DNA from: an uncultured Spirochaetales bacterium
Lineage (GTDB): Bacteria; Spirochaetota; Spirochaetia; JAFGXN01
Length of the DNA: 64,000 nt
Assembly: GCA_949289575.1 (NCBI GenBank)
Contig: CASEOG010000007.1
Coordinates: 82,086 to 146,085, forward strand
Reading direction: 5' to 3'
This document shows positions 40,979 through 49,881 of this stretch, in pieces. The notes under the pieces were generated by a model. It did no database searches. It was not told the origin of the DNA and worked only from the letters and a program-made list of their open reading frames with translations. Numbering within the stretch: the first letter of the stretch is position 1; each line of letters opens with the position of its first letter. The position numbers and the translations under genes are program-made.

Positions 40979-41728
40979 TTATTTTCCGGAAACGGATCCG
41001 AAGCGAACAGCTTCGGCGATCGCGGCGGCGGCCGCCTCGATTTCTTTTCGGGTATGAGACGACATCAGAGTCACCCGTAAAATGGCCTGTCCGCGCGGGA
41101 CTGACGGAAAGCGTATGGCCGGAATCAGAAAGCCTTTTTCTCTCAAAAATTCGGAGGCCCGGACCGCATTCTCTTCGCTGCCGGCCGGAACCGCAATCAC
41201 CGCCGACTCGACGGGGCAGAGAATCCCGTGCGACTTCAGGGCTTCGGAAAAGCAGGCGACGTTTTTCCGAAGCCGGCTGACCGTTCGGGGATTTTTTTTC
41301 AGTTTTTTTAAAGCCGCAAGAGCTGCGGCAATATCGGCCGGCGGCTGGGAAGTGGTATAGATGAAACTGCGGGCACTGTTTCTCAGAAAATCGATCAGAA
41401 GATTCGTTCCGCACACATATCCGCCCTCTCCCCCGAGGGATTTGCTGAGTGTTCCCGTTGTCAGCCGGCTGCCGCCGCTGCCGATTCCCCATCTCAAAAC
41501 GGCGGCCGCTGTTTTCAGGCGTATCAGCGGATCGCAGGTCAGGTTCAGGTAACTGTTGGAAGAAAAAAGAAGAAGTTTTCTGTTTCCGACTTTTACGCGT
41601 TTCTTTTGCGGTGAAGAAATGAGGGTCAGTGTACGGTAAAGACCGCTTTTTTTGCGTTCGTCGAGAGCCGCGCGGACAGCATTTTCCGTCGGTGAGAGTT
41701 CGCCGTTCGTTTGAAATCCGTTTATAAC
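40979..41728 (-). pseudogene. bioF: 8-amino-7-oxononanoate synthase-like gene with a large internal deletion
   Basis: The reading frame matches the alpha-oxoamine synthase family at both ends: KSGLYRTLTLISSP, LLLFSSNSYLNL and GIGSGGSRLTTG at the start, then TLSKSLGGEGGYVCG with the PLP lysine, and a normal C-terminal domain ending at 40979. Between SRLTTG and TLSK about 145 residues that form the cofactor-binding core are missing, in frame. A TATAAT box (minus strand, 41735-41740) lies where a leaderless start would be expected, but the codon six bases downstream is GTT; no ATG, GTG or TTG is in frame nearby. The only upstream ATG (41920) would run through the neighbouring promoter. The gene therefore appears broken twice. 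BioF is the best guess; other family members (Kbl-like) are possible. Confidence 0.7.
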
Positions 41729-41852
41729 GGGTTGATTATACCCGACAAAAAGAGATTTCGGAAGTCGTCCGGCGGAAAATCGGGTAATGTTTCGGAAATT
41801 TTTTTGGCTTTTCGAAAAATTATATGGTAAAATAACCGTAAGAGGTAAAATT

Positions 41853-42311
41853 ATGTCTGTCGGATTATGGATAGTTATCTGGATGGCGGTCCTGGTGGCG
41901 GCCATTGTCGCCGAGGTCATCTCGAATGCGTTCTTATCGATTTGGTTTATTGCCAGTGCACTGGTTCTGACTGCCTTGAATGTGATTTTTTATTATGCCG
42001 GAATTGCCCCGCTGATGTGGTATTGGCAGCTGCTGATTTTTCTGATTTTATCGACAATCCTGCTTTTTTCGTTCCGGCCCGTTGTGATGAAAAAAGTAAT
42101 CAGAAAGGCACCGCGAACCAATGCCGACCGGAATATCGGCGAGACGGGAATTGTCATCAAAACGGTCGAACCGCACGGTCACGGACTGGTGAAGGTTTCG
42201 GGTCAGGAGTGGACCGCCTTTTCCGATTCGGAAATCCCCTTGGAAACGGGAAGCCGTGTAAAAGTCACCGCCATTCACGGTGTCAGATTAAAAGTCGAAA
42301 AAAGTGAATAA
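41853..42311 (+). CDS. NfeD-family membrane protein
   Basis: A 152-aa protein with two or three N-terminal helices (about residues 3-75) and a C-terminal OB-fold (about 90-150: NIGETGIVIKTVEPHGHGLVKV, EIPLETGSRVKVTAIHGVRLKVE), the short NfeD layout. NfeD proteins work with stomatin-type SPFH proteins, whose gene follows 20 bases downstream, in membrane organisation or quality control. AAGAGG precedes the ATG; the longer start at 41787 lies in the region of the opposite promoter. Confidence 0.88.
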   Translation: MSVGLWIVIWMAVLVAAIVAEVISNAFLSIWFIASALVLTALNVIFYYAGIAPLMWYWQLLIFLILSTILLFSFRPVVMKKVIRKAPRTNADRNIGETGIVIKTVEPHGHGLVKVSGQEWTAFSDSEIPLETGSRVKVTAIHGVRLKVEKSE

Positions 42312-42331
42312 CCGAACAGGAGGTTTTGAAA

Positions 42332-43219
42332 ATGGTTATTGCAATTGTTACGGGAGTCGTTCTGGCTCTGCTGATTCTTCTGATTATTTCCGGAATCCGG
42401 ATTGTCCGTCAGGCGGAAGCGTCCGTCGTCGAGCGGTTCGGAGCTTATTCGAGGACTTTGGATGTCGGGATTCATATCGTGATTCCGTTCATCGATATTG
42501 TTGCCCGAAAGGTTTCCTTAAAAGAGAATCTGATTGATTTCGCACCGCAGCCGGTCATCACAAAGGACAATGTGACGATGATGATTGACTCCGTTCTTTA
42601 TTTTCAGATTACCGATCCGAAGCTCTACACTTACGGAGTGGCCAATCCGATCGGTGCCATCGAAAATCTGACGGCGACCACGCTCAGAAATCTGATCGGA
42701 CAGCTGGAATTGGACGAAACACTGACGAGCCGCGATCTGATTAATACCAAAATGCGCGAAATTCTCGATGAGGCGACCGATCCGTGGGGGATTAAAGTCA
42801 ATCGTGTCGAAGTGAAAAATATTCAGCCTCCGCGCGATATCCAGGATGCGATGGAGAAACAGATGCGCGCCGAACGGGAAAAGCGGGAATCGATTCTGAA
42901 AGCGGAAGGTGAAAAACAGGCAGCCATTCTTGTGGCCGAAGGAGAAAAAGAGGCGGCTATTCTGCGTGCCGAAGCCAAAAAACAGACGGAAATCAAGCTG
43001 GCGGAAGGAAAAGCGTTTGCCATCAAGGCGATGCAGGAAGCGGAGGCGGCCGGAATTCAGATGATCAAAGATGCCGGAGCCGATCCGAATGTCATTGCGC
43101 TGAAAGGTTTCGAAGCTTTGGTGAAAATGGCCGATTCGCCGTCAACGAAACTGATTATTCCTTCGGAATTACAGGGGCTTGCCGGCTTGGCGTCGTCTGT
43201 AAAAGAATTGATTAAATAA
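42332..43219 (+). CDS. Stomatin/prohibitin-like SPFH-domain protein (QmcA-like)
   Basis: A 295-aa membrane-anchored protein: one N-terminal helix (residues 1-20), the SPFH/band 7 domain (ASVVERFGAYSRTLDVGIHIV through ATTLRNLIGQLELDETLTSRD and NRVEVKNIQPPRDIQDAMEKQM) and a long charged coiled coil (about 165-240) rich in Ala, Glu and Lys. Such proteins oligomerise in membrane microdomains with NfeD partners. GGAGG is eight bases before ATG 42332; a TTG at 42326 is too close to the RBS. It ends exactly at the base before the convergent rex gene stop codon. Confidence 0.93.
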   Translation: MVIAIVTGVVLALLILLIISGIRIVRQAEASVVERFGAYSRTLDVGIHIVIPFIDIVARKVSLKENLIDFAPQPVITKDNVTMMIDSVLYFQITDPKLYTYGVANPIGAIENLTATTLRNLIGQLELDETLTSRDLINTKMREILDEATDPWGIKVNRVEVKNIQPPRDIQDAMEKQMRAEREKRESILKAEGEKQAAILVAEGEKEAAILRAEAKKQTEIKLAEGKAFAIKAMQEAEAAGIQMIKDAGADPNVIALKGFEALVKMADSPSTKLIIPSELQGLAGLASSVKELIK

Positions 43220-43858
43220 TTATTGGCGTTCCCGAATCCGGACGGCCAGAACGGCCAGTCCGGCCGCCAAATCTTCCCGTTGAACAAAAATCGTTTCGGG
43301 AACCTGGATCTTGACGGGAGAGAAATTCCAGATTCCCTGAATGCCGGCGTCCACCAGGGCGTCGGCCGCCTGTTGGGCTCCGTTTTCGGAGACTGTCAGA
43401 ATCCCCATCATAATACCGTTCTGTCTGACATACTGTTTCAGTTTGTCCATTGCGTAAACCGGCTTATCGTGAATCGTTGTATTGCATTTCTGTTCGTCGG
43501 CATCGAATGCGGCGCGGATATTTAACCCGAACCGGGTGAACCCCTTGTAACCGAGAATCGCCGTCCCCAATGCGCCGGCACCGACCAGCACCGCATCGGA
43601 AAGATTATTCCACCCGACAAAACGGTGAAGCGTCTCCAACAGTTCTTCCGTATTGTAGCCGATACGCGGTTTTCCTTCGGCACCGGCACAGGCGAGATCC
43701 TTTCTGACCTGAACCGGTTTTAAAGAAAGCTGTTCCGCAAAATCGGTTGTGGAAACAGTATCTTTTCCTTCCTGTTTCCATTTTTCGAGAACCGAGACAT
43801 AAATCGGAATGCGTTTGATTGTCGGCAAAGGAATCGCCGGTTTTAACAGCTTGCTCAC
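43220..43858 (-). CDS. rex: Redox-sensing transcriptional repressor Rex
   Basis: A 212-aa homodimeric repressor that leaves DNA when NADH rises. N-terminal winged helix (about 15-80: IPIYVSVLEKWKQEG, SLKPVQVRKDLACAG) and a C-terminal Rossmann domain with GAGALGTAILGY and IWNFSPVKIQVPE. GTG 43858 is the start; six bases upstream is a TACATT -10 box (17-base spacer, TTGTCA), with no RBS, so the transcript is probably leaderless. It is divergent from adhE, a classic Rex target in other bacteria. Confidence 0.95.
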   Translation of the reverse strand: MSKLLKPAIPLPTIKRIPIYVSVLEKWKQEGKDTVSTTDFAEQLSLKPVQVRKDLACAGAEGKPRIGYNTEELLETLHRFVGWNNLSDAVLVGAGALGTAILGYKGFTRFGLNIRAAFDADEQKCNTTIHDKPVYAMDKLKQYVRQNGIMMGILTVSENGAQQAADALVDAGIQGIWNFSPVKIQVPETIFVQREDLAAGLAVLAVRIRERQ

Positions 43859-43864
43859 ATAGTC

Positions 43865-43893
43865 AATGTATCACACCCCGGCGATAATGACAA
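43865..43893 (-). promoter_or_regulatory. Promoter of rex (leaderless type)
   Basis: Minus strand TTGTCA (43888-43893), 17-base spacer, TACATT (43865-43870), six bases before the GTG start. Confidence 0.65.
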
Positions 43894-43913
43894 GAGCGGA
43901 TAAAAAAATATCG

Positions 43914-43931
43914 ATAAAAAATTATTTTTAT
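43914..43931. promoter_or_regulatory. Candidate operator upstream of adhE
   Basis: Inverted repeat ATAAAAA-ATTA-TTTTTAT, the 7-4-7 layout of a Rex operator though not the usual TTGTTAA arms. It ends one base before the adhE -35 box. A second repeat with the same CGATA start, CGATA-AAAATA-TATCG, lies at 43973-43988 in the leader. Confidence 0.4.
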
Positions 43932-43932
43932 A

Positions 43933-43961
43933 TTGACCAATTTCCCGAAAAATAGTATATA
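43933..43961 (+). promoter_or_regulatory. Promoter of adhE
   Basis: TTGACC (43933-43938), 17-base spacer, TATATA (43956-43961); leader of about 40 bases with AAAGGAG before the ATG at 44009. Confidence 0.65.
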
Positions 43962-44008
43962 TACTCATGAACCGATAAAAATATATCGATTCAAAGGAGA
44001 AAGAAATC

Positions 44009-46630
44009 ATGGCTGAGAAAGACCAGGCAAAATTGGATGCCGAGTTACAGGCGCTGGAGACGGTGATCCAAAAAGCAAAAGCAGCGCAGAAAAAGTTTTC
44101 GACTTATACACAGGCACAGGTTGACGAAATTTTCCGTATGGCAGCGATTGCCGCCAATGCCCGCCGTATCGAACTGGCTAAAGATGCCGTGGAAGAAACG
44201 GGAATGGGAATTGTCGAAGATAAAGTTATTAAAAACCACTTTGCTTCCGAATACATTTTTCATCAATATAAAGATGCCAAAACCTGCGGCGTGATTGAGC
44301 ATGACTCCGCTTTCGGTATCGAAAAAATTGCCGAGCCGATCGGTTTGATTTGTGCGATTATTCCGACAACAAACCCGACATCGACAGCGATTTTCAAATC
44401 GCTGCTGGCACTGAAAACAAGAAACGCTATCATTATCAGTCCGCACCCCCGTGCGAAAGCATCGACTATCAAAGCGGCAAAAATCATTCTCGATGCGGCC
44501 GTTGCTGCGGGAGCGCCCGAGGATATCATCGGCTGGATCGACGAGCCTTCCATGGAAGCCACCGATTATCTGATGAAACATCCGTTTGTGAACCTGATTC
44601 TGGCAACCGGCGGTCCCGGTATGGTGAAATCGGCTTACAGTTCCGGAAAACCGGCTATCGGCGTCGGTGCGGGAAATACGCCTGTCATTATCGACGAAAC
44701 GGCGGACATCAAAACAGCCGTCAGCTCCATTCTGATGAGTAAAACATTCGACAACGGTGTTGTCTGTGCATCCGAACAGGCGGTTATCGTTCACAAAGAT
44801 ATTTACAAGAAGGTCAAAGACGAATTCATTCTTCGCGGTGCACACGTTCTTTCTCCCGAAGATAAGAAAAAAGTCGGTGCGATTATTATCGATCCCAAAC
44901 GGGGAACGGTCAGCCCGGCAATCGTCGGACAGCCTGCCTGGAAAATTGCCGAACTGGCCGGCGTGAAAGTCGACAAGAGTGCGAAGGTTCTGATCGGAGA
45001 AGCAACCGAAATTTCCAAGGACGAACCGTTTGCGCATGAGAAACTGAGCCCGACACTCGGTATGTTTATGTGTAACGACTGGCAGGACGGAATCGAAAAA
45101 GCCCGCATTATGGTCGAAATGGGCGGATTCGGACACACTTCCGTTTACTACACCAGTTTGCAGAACAAAGACCGCATCGATCTGTTCGGTGCCACAATGA
45201 AAACAGGACGGACTCTGGTCAACATGCCGGCCAGCCAGGGAGCTATCGGCGATATTTACAACTTCAAACTGCCGCCGTCGCTGACACTCGGATGCGGAAG
45301 CTGGGGAGGAAACTCCGTCAGTGAAAACGTGGGTGTCAAGCACCTGCTGAATATCAAAACCGTTGCAGAAAGGAGAGAAAATATGTTGTGGTTCCGCGTT
45401 CCGCCGAAAATTTATTTCAAATACGGCTGTCTGCCTGTGGCTCTGAAAGATCTGGAAGGCAAAAAGCGTGCTTTCATCGTGACCGACTCCTTCCTGTTCA
45501 ACAGCGGTTATGTCGATAATATCATCAGAATTTTGGAAGAGATTCACATCGAAACGCAGGTTTTCCATCAGGTCAAACCGGATCCGACACTGTCGACCAT
45601 CAACGAAGGTGTGGCTCAGATCAACGCCTTCAACCCCGATGTGATTATCGGATTGGGCGGCGGTTCGCCGATGGATGCGGCCAAGATTATGTGGCTGCTT
45701 TACGAAAACCCGGATGTCAAATTCGAAGGTCTGGCGCTGCGGTTCATGGATATCCGAAAGAGAATTTACCGCTTCCCGGATATGGGCAAAAAAGCGCTGA
45801 TGGTCGCCATTCCGACCACCAGCGGTACCGGATCGGAAGTGACTCCGTTCAGTATCGTGACCGAAGACAGCACCGGCGTCAAGTATGCGATTGCCGACTA
45901 TGCGCTGACTCCGAGCATGGCGATTGTCGACTCCGAACTGGTTCTGAACATGCCGAAAGGTTTGACGGCTGCCAGCGGTTTCGACGCTATCGTTCACAGC
46001 ATCGAAGCGATTGTTTCGGTTGTGTCGACCGATTACACCAACGCTCTGGCGTTCGAAGCGCTGCGCGTGCTGTTTAAATATCTGCCGGCTTCCTACACGG
46101 ACGGTGCTGCCAACGTGAAAGCTCGCGAGAAGGTTCACAATGCGGCGACAATGGCCGGTATGGCGTTCGCCAACGCATTCCTGGGTGTTTGTCACAGTAT
46201 GGCTCACAAGCTGGGTGCCGCATTCCACATTCCTCACGGTGTGGCCAATGCGCTGTTGCTGGAACAGGTCATTCGTTTTAACGCCAATGACAATCCGACA
46301 AAACAGGCCAGCTTCCCGCAGTACGAATATCCGTCGGCCGTTTCCCGGTTCGTCCGGATTGCCGATTTCCTCGGATTGGGCGGAAAGAGTAACGAAGACA
46401 AGATCGAGAAGCTGATTGAGGCACTGAACAACATGAAGAAAACATTGAATCTGCCGATGTCGATTAAAGATTTCGGTATCGAGGAAAAAGATTTTCTTGC
46501 AAAACTGGATAAAATGTGCGAAGATGCATTTGACGATCAGTGTACCAGTTCCAACCCGCGCTATCCGTTGATCAGCGAGATCAAGCAGATGTATCTCAAT
46601 GCCTACTACGGCAAAAGTGATGCGGTCTGA
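44009..46630 (+). CDS. adhE: Bifunctional acetaldehyde-CoA/alcohol dehydrogenase
   Basis: Reduces acetyl-CoA to acetaldehyde and then ethanol with two NADH. The 873-aa length is standard. The N-terminal CoA-acylating aldehyde dehydrogenase domain (about 1-440) has its catalytic Cys in NGVVCASEQAV (about residue 253). The C-terminal iron alcohol dehydrogenase domain (about 460-870) shows IGLGGGSPMDAAKIMW, PTTSGTGSEVTPFSIV and the metal-binding histidines in GVCHSMAHKLGAAFHIPHG. Forms spirosomes in other species. Preceded by AAAGGAG and followed by a strong terminator, so monocistronic. Its position opposite rex suggests NADH-dependent control. Codon use is strongly biased, fitting high expression. 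Confidence 0.97.
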   Translation: MAEKDQAKLDAELQALETVIQKAKAAQKKFSTYTQAQVDEIFRMAAIAANARRIELAKDAVEETGMGIVEDKVIKNHFASEYIFHQYKDAKTCGVIEHDSAFGIEKIAEPIGLICAIIPTTNPTSTAIFKSLLALKTRNAIIISPHPRAKASTIKAAKIILDAAVAAGAPEDIIGWIDEPSMEATDYLMKHPFVNLILATGGPGMVKSAYSSGKPAIGVGAGNTPVIIDETADIKTAVSSILMSKTFDNGVVCASEQAVIVHKDIYKKVKDEFILRGAHVLSPEDKKKVGAIIIDPKRGTVSPAIVGQPAWKIAELAGVKVDKSAKVLIGEATEISKDEPFAHEKLSPTLGMFMCNDWQDGIEKARIMVEMGGFGHTSVYYTSLQNKDRIDLFGATMKTGRTLVNMPASQGAIGDIYNFKLPPSLTLGCGSWGGNSVSENVGVKHLLNIKTVAERRENMLWFRVPPKIYFKYGCLPVALKDLEGKKRAFIVTDSFLFNSGYVDNIIRILEEIHIETQVFHQVKPDPTLSTINEGVAQINAFNPDVIIGLGGGSPMDAAKIMWLLYENPDVKFEGLALRFMDIRKRIYRFPDMGKKALMVAIPTTSGTGSEVTPFSIVTEDSTGVKYAIADYALTPSMAIVDSELVLNMPKGLTAASGFDAIVHSIEAIVSVVSTDYTNALAFEALRVLFKYLPASYTDGAANVKAREKVHNAATMAGMAFANAFLGVCHSMAHKLGAAFHIPHGVANALLLEQVIRFNANDNPTKQASFPQYEYPSAVSRFVRIADFLGLGGKSNEDKIEKLIEALNNMKKTLNLPMSIKDFGIEEKDFLAKLDKMCEDAFDDQCTSSNPRYPLISEIKQMYLNAYYGKSDAV

Positions 46631-46648
46631 GAGCGACTAAAACCGAAC

Positions 46649-46676
46649 GGGCGCCGTTAATCGGCGCCCTTTTTTT
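46649..46676 (+). terminator. Intrinsic terminator after adhE
   Basis: GGGCGCCG-TTAAT-CGGCGCCC followed by a run of T residues. Confidence 0.93.
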
Positions 46677-46690
46677 CAGGAGGGAAGAAG

Positions 46691-46945
46691 ATGAAACCGA
46701 AAATCGTTGTCTGTATGGGAAGCAGCTGTTTTTCCCGGGGGAACGAAGAAAATCTGCAGGTGATTGAGGATTTTCTGGAAACGCGCGGACTCCGTGACGA
46801 GACGGATTTGGAGCTCTCCTGCTGTCTCTGTACCAACCGGTGCAGTCAGGGGCCGATTGTGACGATTAATGATACCGTATATACAGGAATGAACAAAGGA
46901 AAAATGTTTGAAATTTTACGCGATTTGTTTGATAATCAGAAATAG
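46691..46945 (+). CDS. Thioredoxin-like 2Fe-2S ferredoxin (NuoE/HydC-like)
   Basis: An 84-aa protein with the 2Fe-2S pattern of the NuoE C-terminal fold: Cys8-x4-Cys13 and Cys47-x3-Cys51; two more cysteines (44, 45) lie beside the second pair. It probably passes electrons to or from the adjacent hydrogenase-like proteins. GGAGGGAAG precedes the ATG. It is the first gene of a five-gene operon and starts just after the adhE terminator. No promoter stands out in the 15 bases between, so transcription may depend on read-through or a promoter inside the end of adhE. Confidence 0.87.
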   Translation: MKPKIVVCMGSSCFSRGNEENLQVIEDFLETRGLRDETDLELSCCLCTNRCSQGPIVTINDTVYTGMNKGKMFEILRDLFDNQK

Positions 46946-46953
46946 GAGAGTTT

Positions 46954-48684
46954 ATGAACGGTTTTTACCCTGTTTATACGAAAGAAAACGAGTGTCAGGA
47001 CTGTTATAAATGCATCCGTCACTGTCCCGCCAAAGCGATTAAACTGCGCAACGGCAGTGCGAGTGTGATGCCGGAGTTGTGTGTGGCGTGCGGGCGGTGT
47101 GTGAAAGTCTGTCCTGCCGGTGCCAAGCAGATCCGATCGGATGCCGACCGTGTCAAATATCTTCTCGAAAAAGGAGAACGGCTGGTGCTGTCTCTGGCGC
47201 CCTCCTGGAAAACCGCTTTTAAAGATGTTTCCGAAGCGCAGATGGTGAGCGCGCTCAAAAAACTGGGTTTTTTTGCCGTCAGCGAAACGGCTCTCGGGGC
47301 TCAGATAGTCAGCTCGCGGATTGTTTCGGAAATGAAAGAAAAAGAGTCGGGTATTTTTCTCTCCACGGCCTGTCCCGCCGCTGTCGGATATATTCGAAAA
47401 TATATTCCCGATTTTGCCTGCTTTTTGACCGAAATGACTTCTCCGGTCGGAGCGCATGCCGCGTTTTTAAAAGAACATTACGGAGATGATGTGAAGGTTA
47501 TTTTTGCCGGCCCCTGTGCCGCCAAAAAATTGGAAGCCGACGATGCGTCGACCGATTTGGAAATCGCACTGACGTTTAAGGTGCTCGGGCAGTGGCTGAA
47601 CGATGCCGGCATCTCGTTGCGCGACGAATCGGCGGAGGGCGCCTTCGAACCGGTCGGGGCGGAAGAAGGGCGGCTGTATGCGTTTGAAGGGGGCATGATC
47701 GAAACGGTGCGGTCGGCTCAAAACGATGAAAAAACGGCCTACATCACCGTCTCCGGTCTCAACAACATCGACCGGCTTTTATCGGGAGCCGTTCCGAACG
47801 ACTCTGCCGTGAAACTCTTTATCGAGTGTCTCGCCTGCGAAGGCGGCTGTATCAACGGCCCCGGAATGCCGGTACGCGGCGACCGGCTGGAAGATATTCT
47901 GCGGATTGCCCGTCCCGGCTGTATGAAGTCGAGCGAAAACCGCGAAAGCCGTACCGAAATTGCCAAACAGTTTCCGATCGAACCGGTGGAGGAGCCCGAG
48001 CTGACGCCGGAACAGGTGAAGGCCGGACTTGAGGCTATCGGAAAACGGAACCCCGAAGACGAGCTGAACTGCGGCGGATGCGGGTATCAGACCTGCCGTA
48101 ATTTCGTCGCGGCGGTCGCCTCCGGAAAAGCCGAAAAGGAAATGTGTGTCTCTTATCTGAAACGGATGGCGCAGAACAAGAGCAACGCGCTGATTAAATA
48201 CATTCCGGCCGGCGTCGTGATTGTCGACCGCAACCTGAAAGTCGTCGAATGCAACAAGCAGTTTGCCTCTCTGATGGACGACGAAGGCACGCGGCTGGCC
48301 TACGAAGCAAGTCCGGGACTCGAGCACGCCGATTTGCGGCGGCTGGTGCCGTTTGCCGATCTCTTCGAGGCGGCTCTCCATTCGGGAGAGGATGTGCTGC
48401 GCAACAACTATGTCGTTCAGGACAAAATTTTCCGCATCAGTATTTTTACCGTCGATCCCCACCGTCAGGTCGGCGCAATTATTACCGATATGACCAAAAG
48501 CGAGCTGCAGAGAGAGCAGATTGCCCAAAAAGCACGTAAAGTTATCGAACAGAACGTTTTTACCGTCCAAAAAATAGCCAATTATCTGGGAGAACATATG
48601 GCGGAAACGGAAATTCTTCTGCGTGAAGTCGCGGAAGGTTTTCAGGGAGAAAATAAGGAGAACGCTGCTCATGATGATCAATGA
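46954..48684 (+). CDS. Sensory [FeFe]-hydrogenase-like protein with PAS domain (group C, HydS-type)
   Basis: A 576-aa protein. Two 4Fe-4S sites lie at the N-terminus (Cys14, 17, 20, 24, then CVACGRCVKVCP). The H-cluster domain has altered motifs STACPAAVGYI, AGPCAAKKLE and ECLACEGGCINGPG, the pattern of group C hydrogenases. A further 4Fe-4S domain follows (NCGGCGYQTCRNF with a later Cys), then a PAS domain (about 405-515: GVVIVDRNLKVVECNKQF) and a helical C-terminus. Group C enzymes are thought to sense H2 rather than turn it over. Overlap with the following phosphatase gene fits a sensor-effector pair. The assignment as sensor is inferred from domain content. Confidence 0.9.
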   Translation: MNGFYPVYTKENECQDCYKCIRHCPAKAIKLRNGSASVMPELCVACGRCVKVCPAGAKQIRSDADRVKYLLEKGERLVLSLAPSWKTAFKDVSEAQMVSALKKLGFFAVSETALGAQIVSSRIVSEMKEKESGIFLSTACPAAVGYIRKYIPDFACFLTEMTSPVGAHAAFLKEHYGDDVKVIFAGPCAAKKLEADDASTDLEIALTFKVLGQWLNDAGISLRDESAEGAFEPVGAEEGRLYAFEGGMIETVRSAQNDEKTAYITVSGLNNIDRLLSGAVPNDSAVKLFIECLACEGGCINGPGMPVRGDRLEDILRIARPGCMKSSENRESRTEIAKQFPIEPVEEPELTPEQVKAGLEAIGKRNPEDELNCGGCGYQTCRNFVAAVASGKAEKEMCVSYLKRMAQNKSNALIKYIPAGVVIVDRNLKVVECNKQFASLMDDEGTRLAYEASPGLEHADLRRLVPFADLFEAALHSGEDVLRNNYVVQDKIFRISIFTVDPHRQVGAIITDMTKSELQREQIAQKARKVIEQNVFTVQKIANYLGEHMAETEILLREVAEGFQGENKENAAHDDQ

Positions 48685-49855
48685 CGAAGCATTTATCGAA
48701 GTCGAATGCAGTCAGCTGATTAAAGGCGGAGAAGCGGTTGCGGGTGACGATTTCAAAACCGAAATTCTCCCCAACGAGCAGCGTTACATTTCCGTCTTGT
48801 CGGACGGTCTCGGCAGCGGCATCAAAGCGGCACTGCTGTCCAATATGACAACGGCTATGGCATTAAAATTCGTGGCTCAAAACAAAGAAGTGCTGAAATC
48901 GTCGGAAATCATCATGGACTCGCTGCCGGTCTGCGAAGTGCGGAAAATCAGCTATGCCACCTTCACGATTGTCGATTTAATCAACGGCGTCAAGGCGCGT
49001 ACGGTCGAGATGGATAATCCGGAACTGATTCATCTGCGGGCAAACCGGGAAATTGTTCATGAAAAGAAAGAGCTGGTTTCCAAAAAATGGCCCTCCCGCA
49101 AACTGCTGCTTTCGGAGTTTCCCGTGCAGCTGGAAGATCGGATCATTTTCTTTTCCGACGGCGTTACACAGGCCGGCTTGGGCATGAAACCGCATAAGTT
49201 CGGCTGGACCCGCTCCGGCTGTCTGAAATATATTCAGGAGCTGATTGCCGAAAATCCGGAAATTTCGGCCCGGAAATTATCCAAAGCGGTGGTGCGCCAG
49301 GCGTGCTGCATGGATCAGTGCGGCAAGCCGCTGGACGATATTACCTGTGCCGTCATCTATTTCCGCCATCCGCGGCGCCTGCGGCTGCTGACGGGACCGC
49401 CGTTTAAAGAAGAACATGATGCCGAGTATGCCGGTTATTTCCGCAATTTTAACGGGAAAAAAATCGTCTGCGGCGGAACAACGGCGCAGATTGTATCGCG
49501 CGAGCTGAATATACCGATCCGCACCGATTTGAAAAACCGGACCCGCGGACTGCCGCCGGCATCGCAAATGGAAGGGATCGATATGGTGACGGAAGGGATT
49601 CTGACGCTGACCGAACTGGCGGTTTCGCTCGAAAAAGAGACGCCGCTTTCGAAAATGCAGCCGATTATTCAGAATCTGTACAATCTGTTTATGGACAGCG
49701 ATATTATCGAATTTATTGTCGGCACCAAAATCAACGAAGCACATCAGGATCCCAATCTGCCGGTCGATTTGGAAATGCGGCGGAATATCATCAAACGGAT
49801 TCGGGTCTGCCTCGAAGAAAAATACAGAAAAAAAGTAACGGTTCGTTACATTTGA
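48671..49855 (+). CDS. SpoIIE-type PP2C phosphatase linked to the sensor hydrogenase
   Basis: A 394-aa cytoplasmic protein. The N-terminal about 240 residues form a PP2C/SpoIIE serine phosphatase: metal-binding Asp in VLSDGLGSGIKAALL, FFSDGVTQAG and LDDITCAVIYF. A C-terminal region of about 150 residues (GKKIVCGGTTAQIVSRELN onward) is not a known phosphatase part and occurs with hydrogenase-linked members. ATG 48671 overlaps the end of the sensor gene by 14 bases, with AAGGAG upstream. It probably dephosphorylates an anti-sigma-factor antagonist or similar protein in response to the PAS/H-cluster sensor. No such target is encoded in the window. Confidence 0.88.
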   Translation: MMINDEAFIEVECSQLIKGGEAVAGDDFKTEILPNEQRYISVLSDGLGSGIKAALLSNMTTAMALKFVAQNKEVLKSSEIIMDSLPVCEVRKISYATFTIVDLINGVKARTVEMDNPELIHLRANREIVHEKKELVSKKWPSRKLLLSEFPVQLEDRIIFFSDGVTQAGLGMKPHKFGWTRSGCLKYIQELIAENPEISARKLSKAVVRQACCMDQCGKPLDDITCAVIYFRHPRRLRLLTGPPFKEEHDAEYAGYFRNFNGKKIVCGGTTAQIVSRELNIPIRTDLKNRTRGLPPASQMEGIDMVTEGILTLTELAVSLEKETPLSKMQPIIQNLYNLFMDSDIIEFIVGTKINEAHQDPNLPVDLEMRRNIIKRIRVCLEEKYRKKVTVRYI

Positions 49856-49881
49856 TAGAAAACGGAGAAAAGGGGAAATCT

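Noticed and set aside
40957..40987. Terminator after btuD
   Set aside because: The GGCC repeats form only a short stem and no T-run follows.
41729..41920. ATG at 41920 as the start of the bioF-like gene
   Set aside because: It would add about 64 residues unlike the family and run through the promoter and start of the opposite NfeD gene.
42326..42331. TTG at 42326 as start of the stomatin gene
   Set aside because: Only two bases from GGAGG, whereas ATG 42332 has ideal spacing.
44045..46237. A 730-codon open frame on the minus strand opposite adhE
   Set aside because: It is the mirror of a highly codon-biased gene, its protein is low in hydrophobic cores and matches nothing, and adhE on the other strand is certain.
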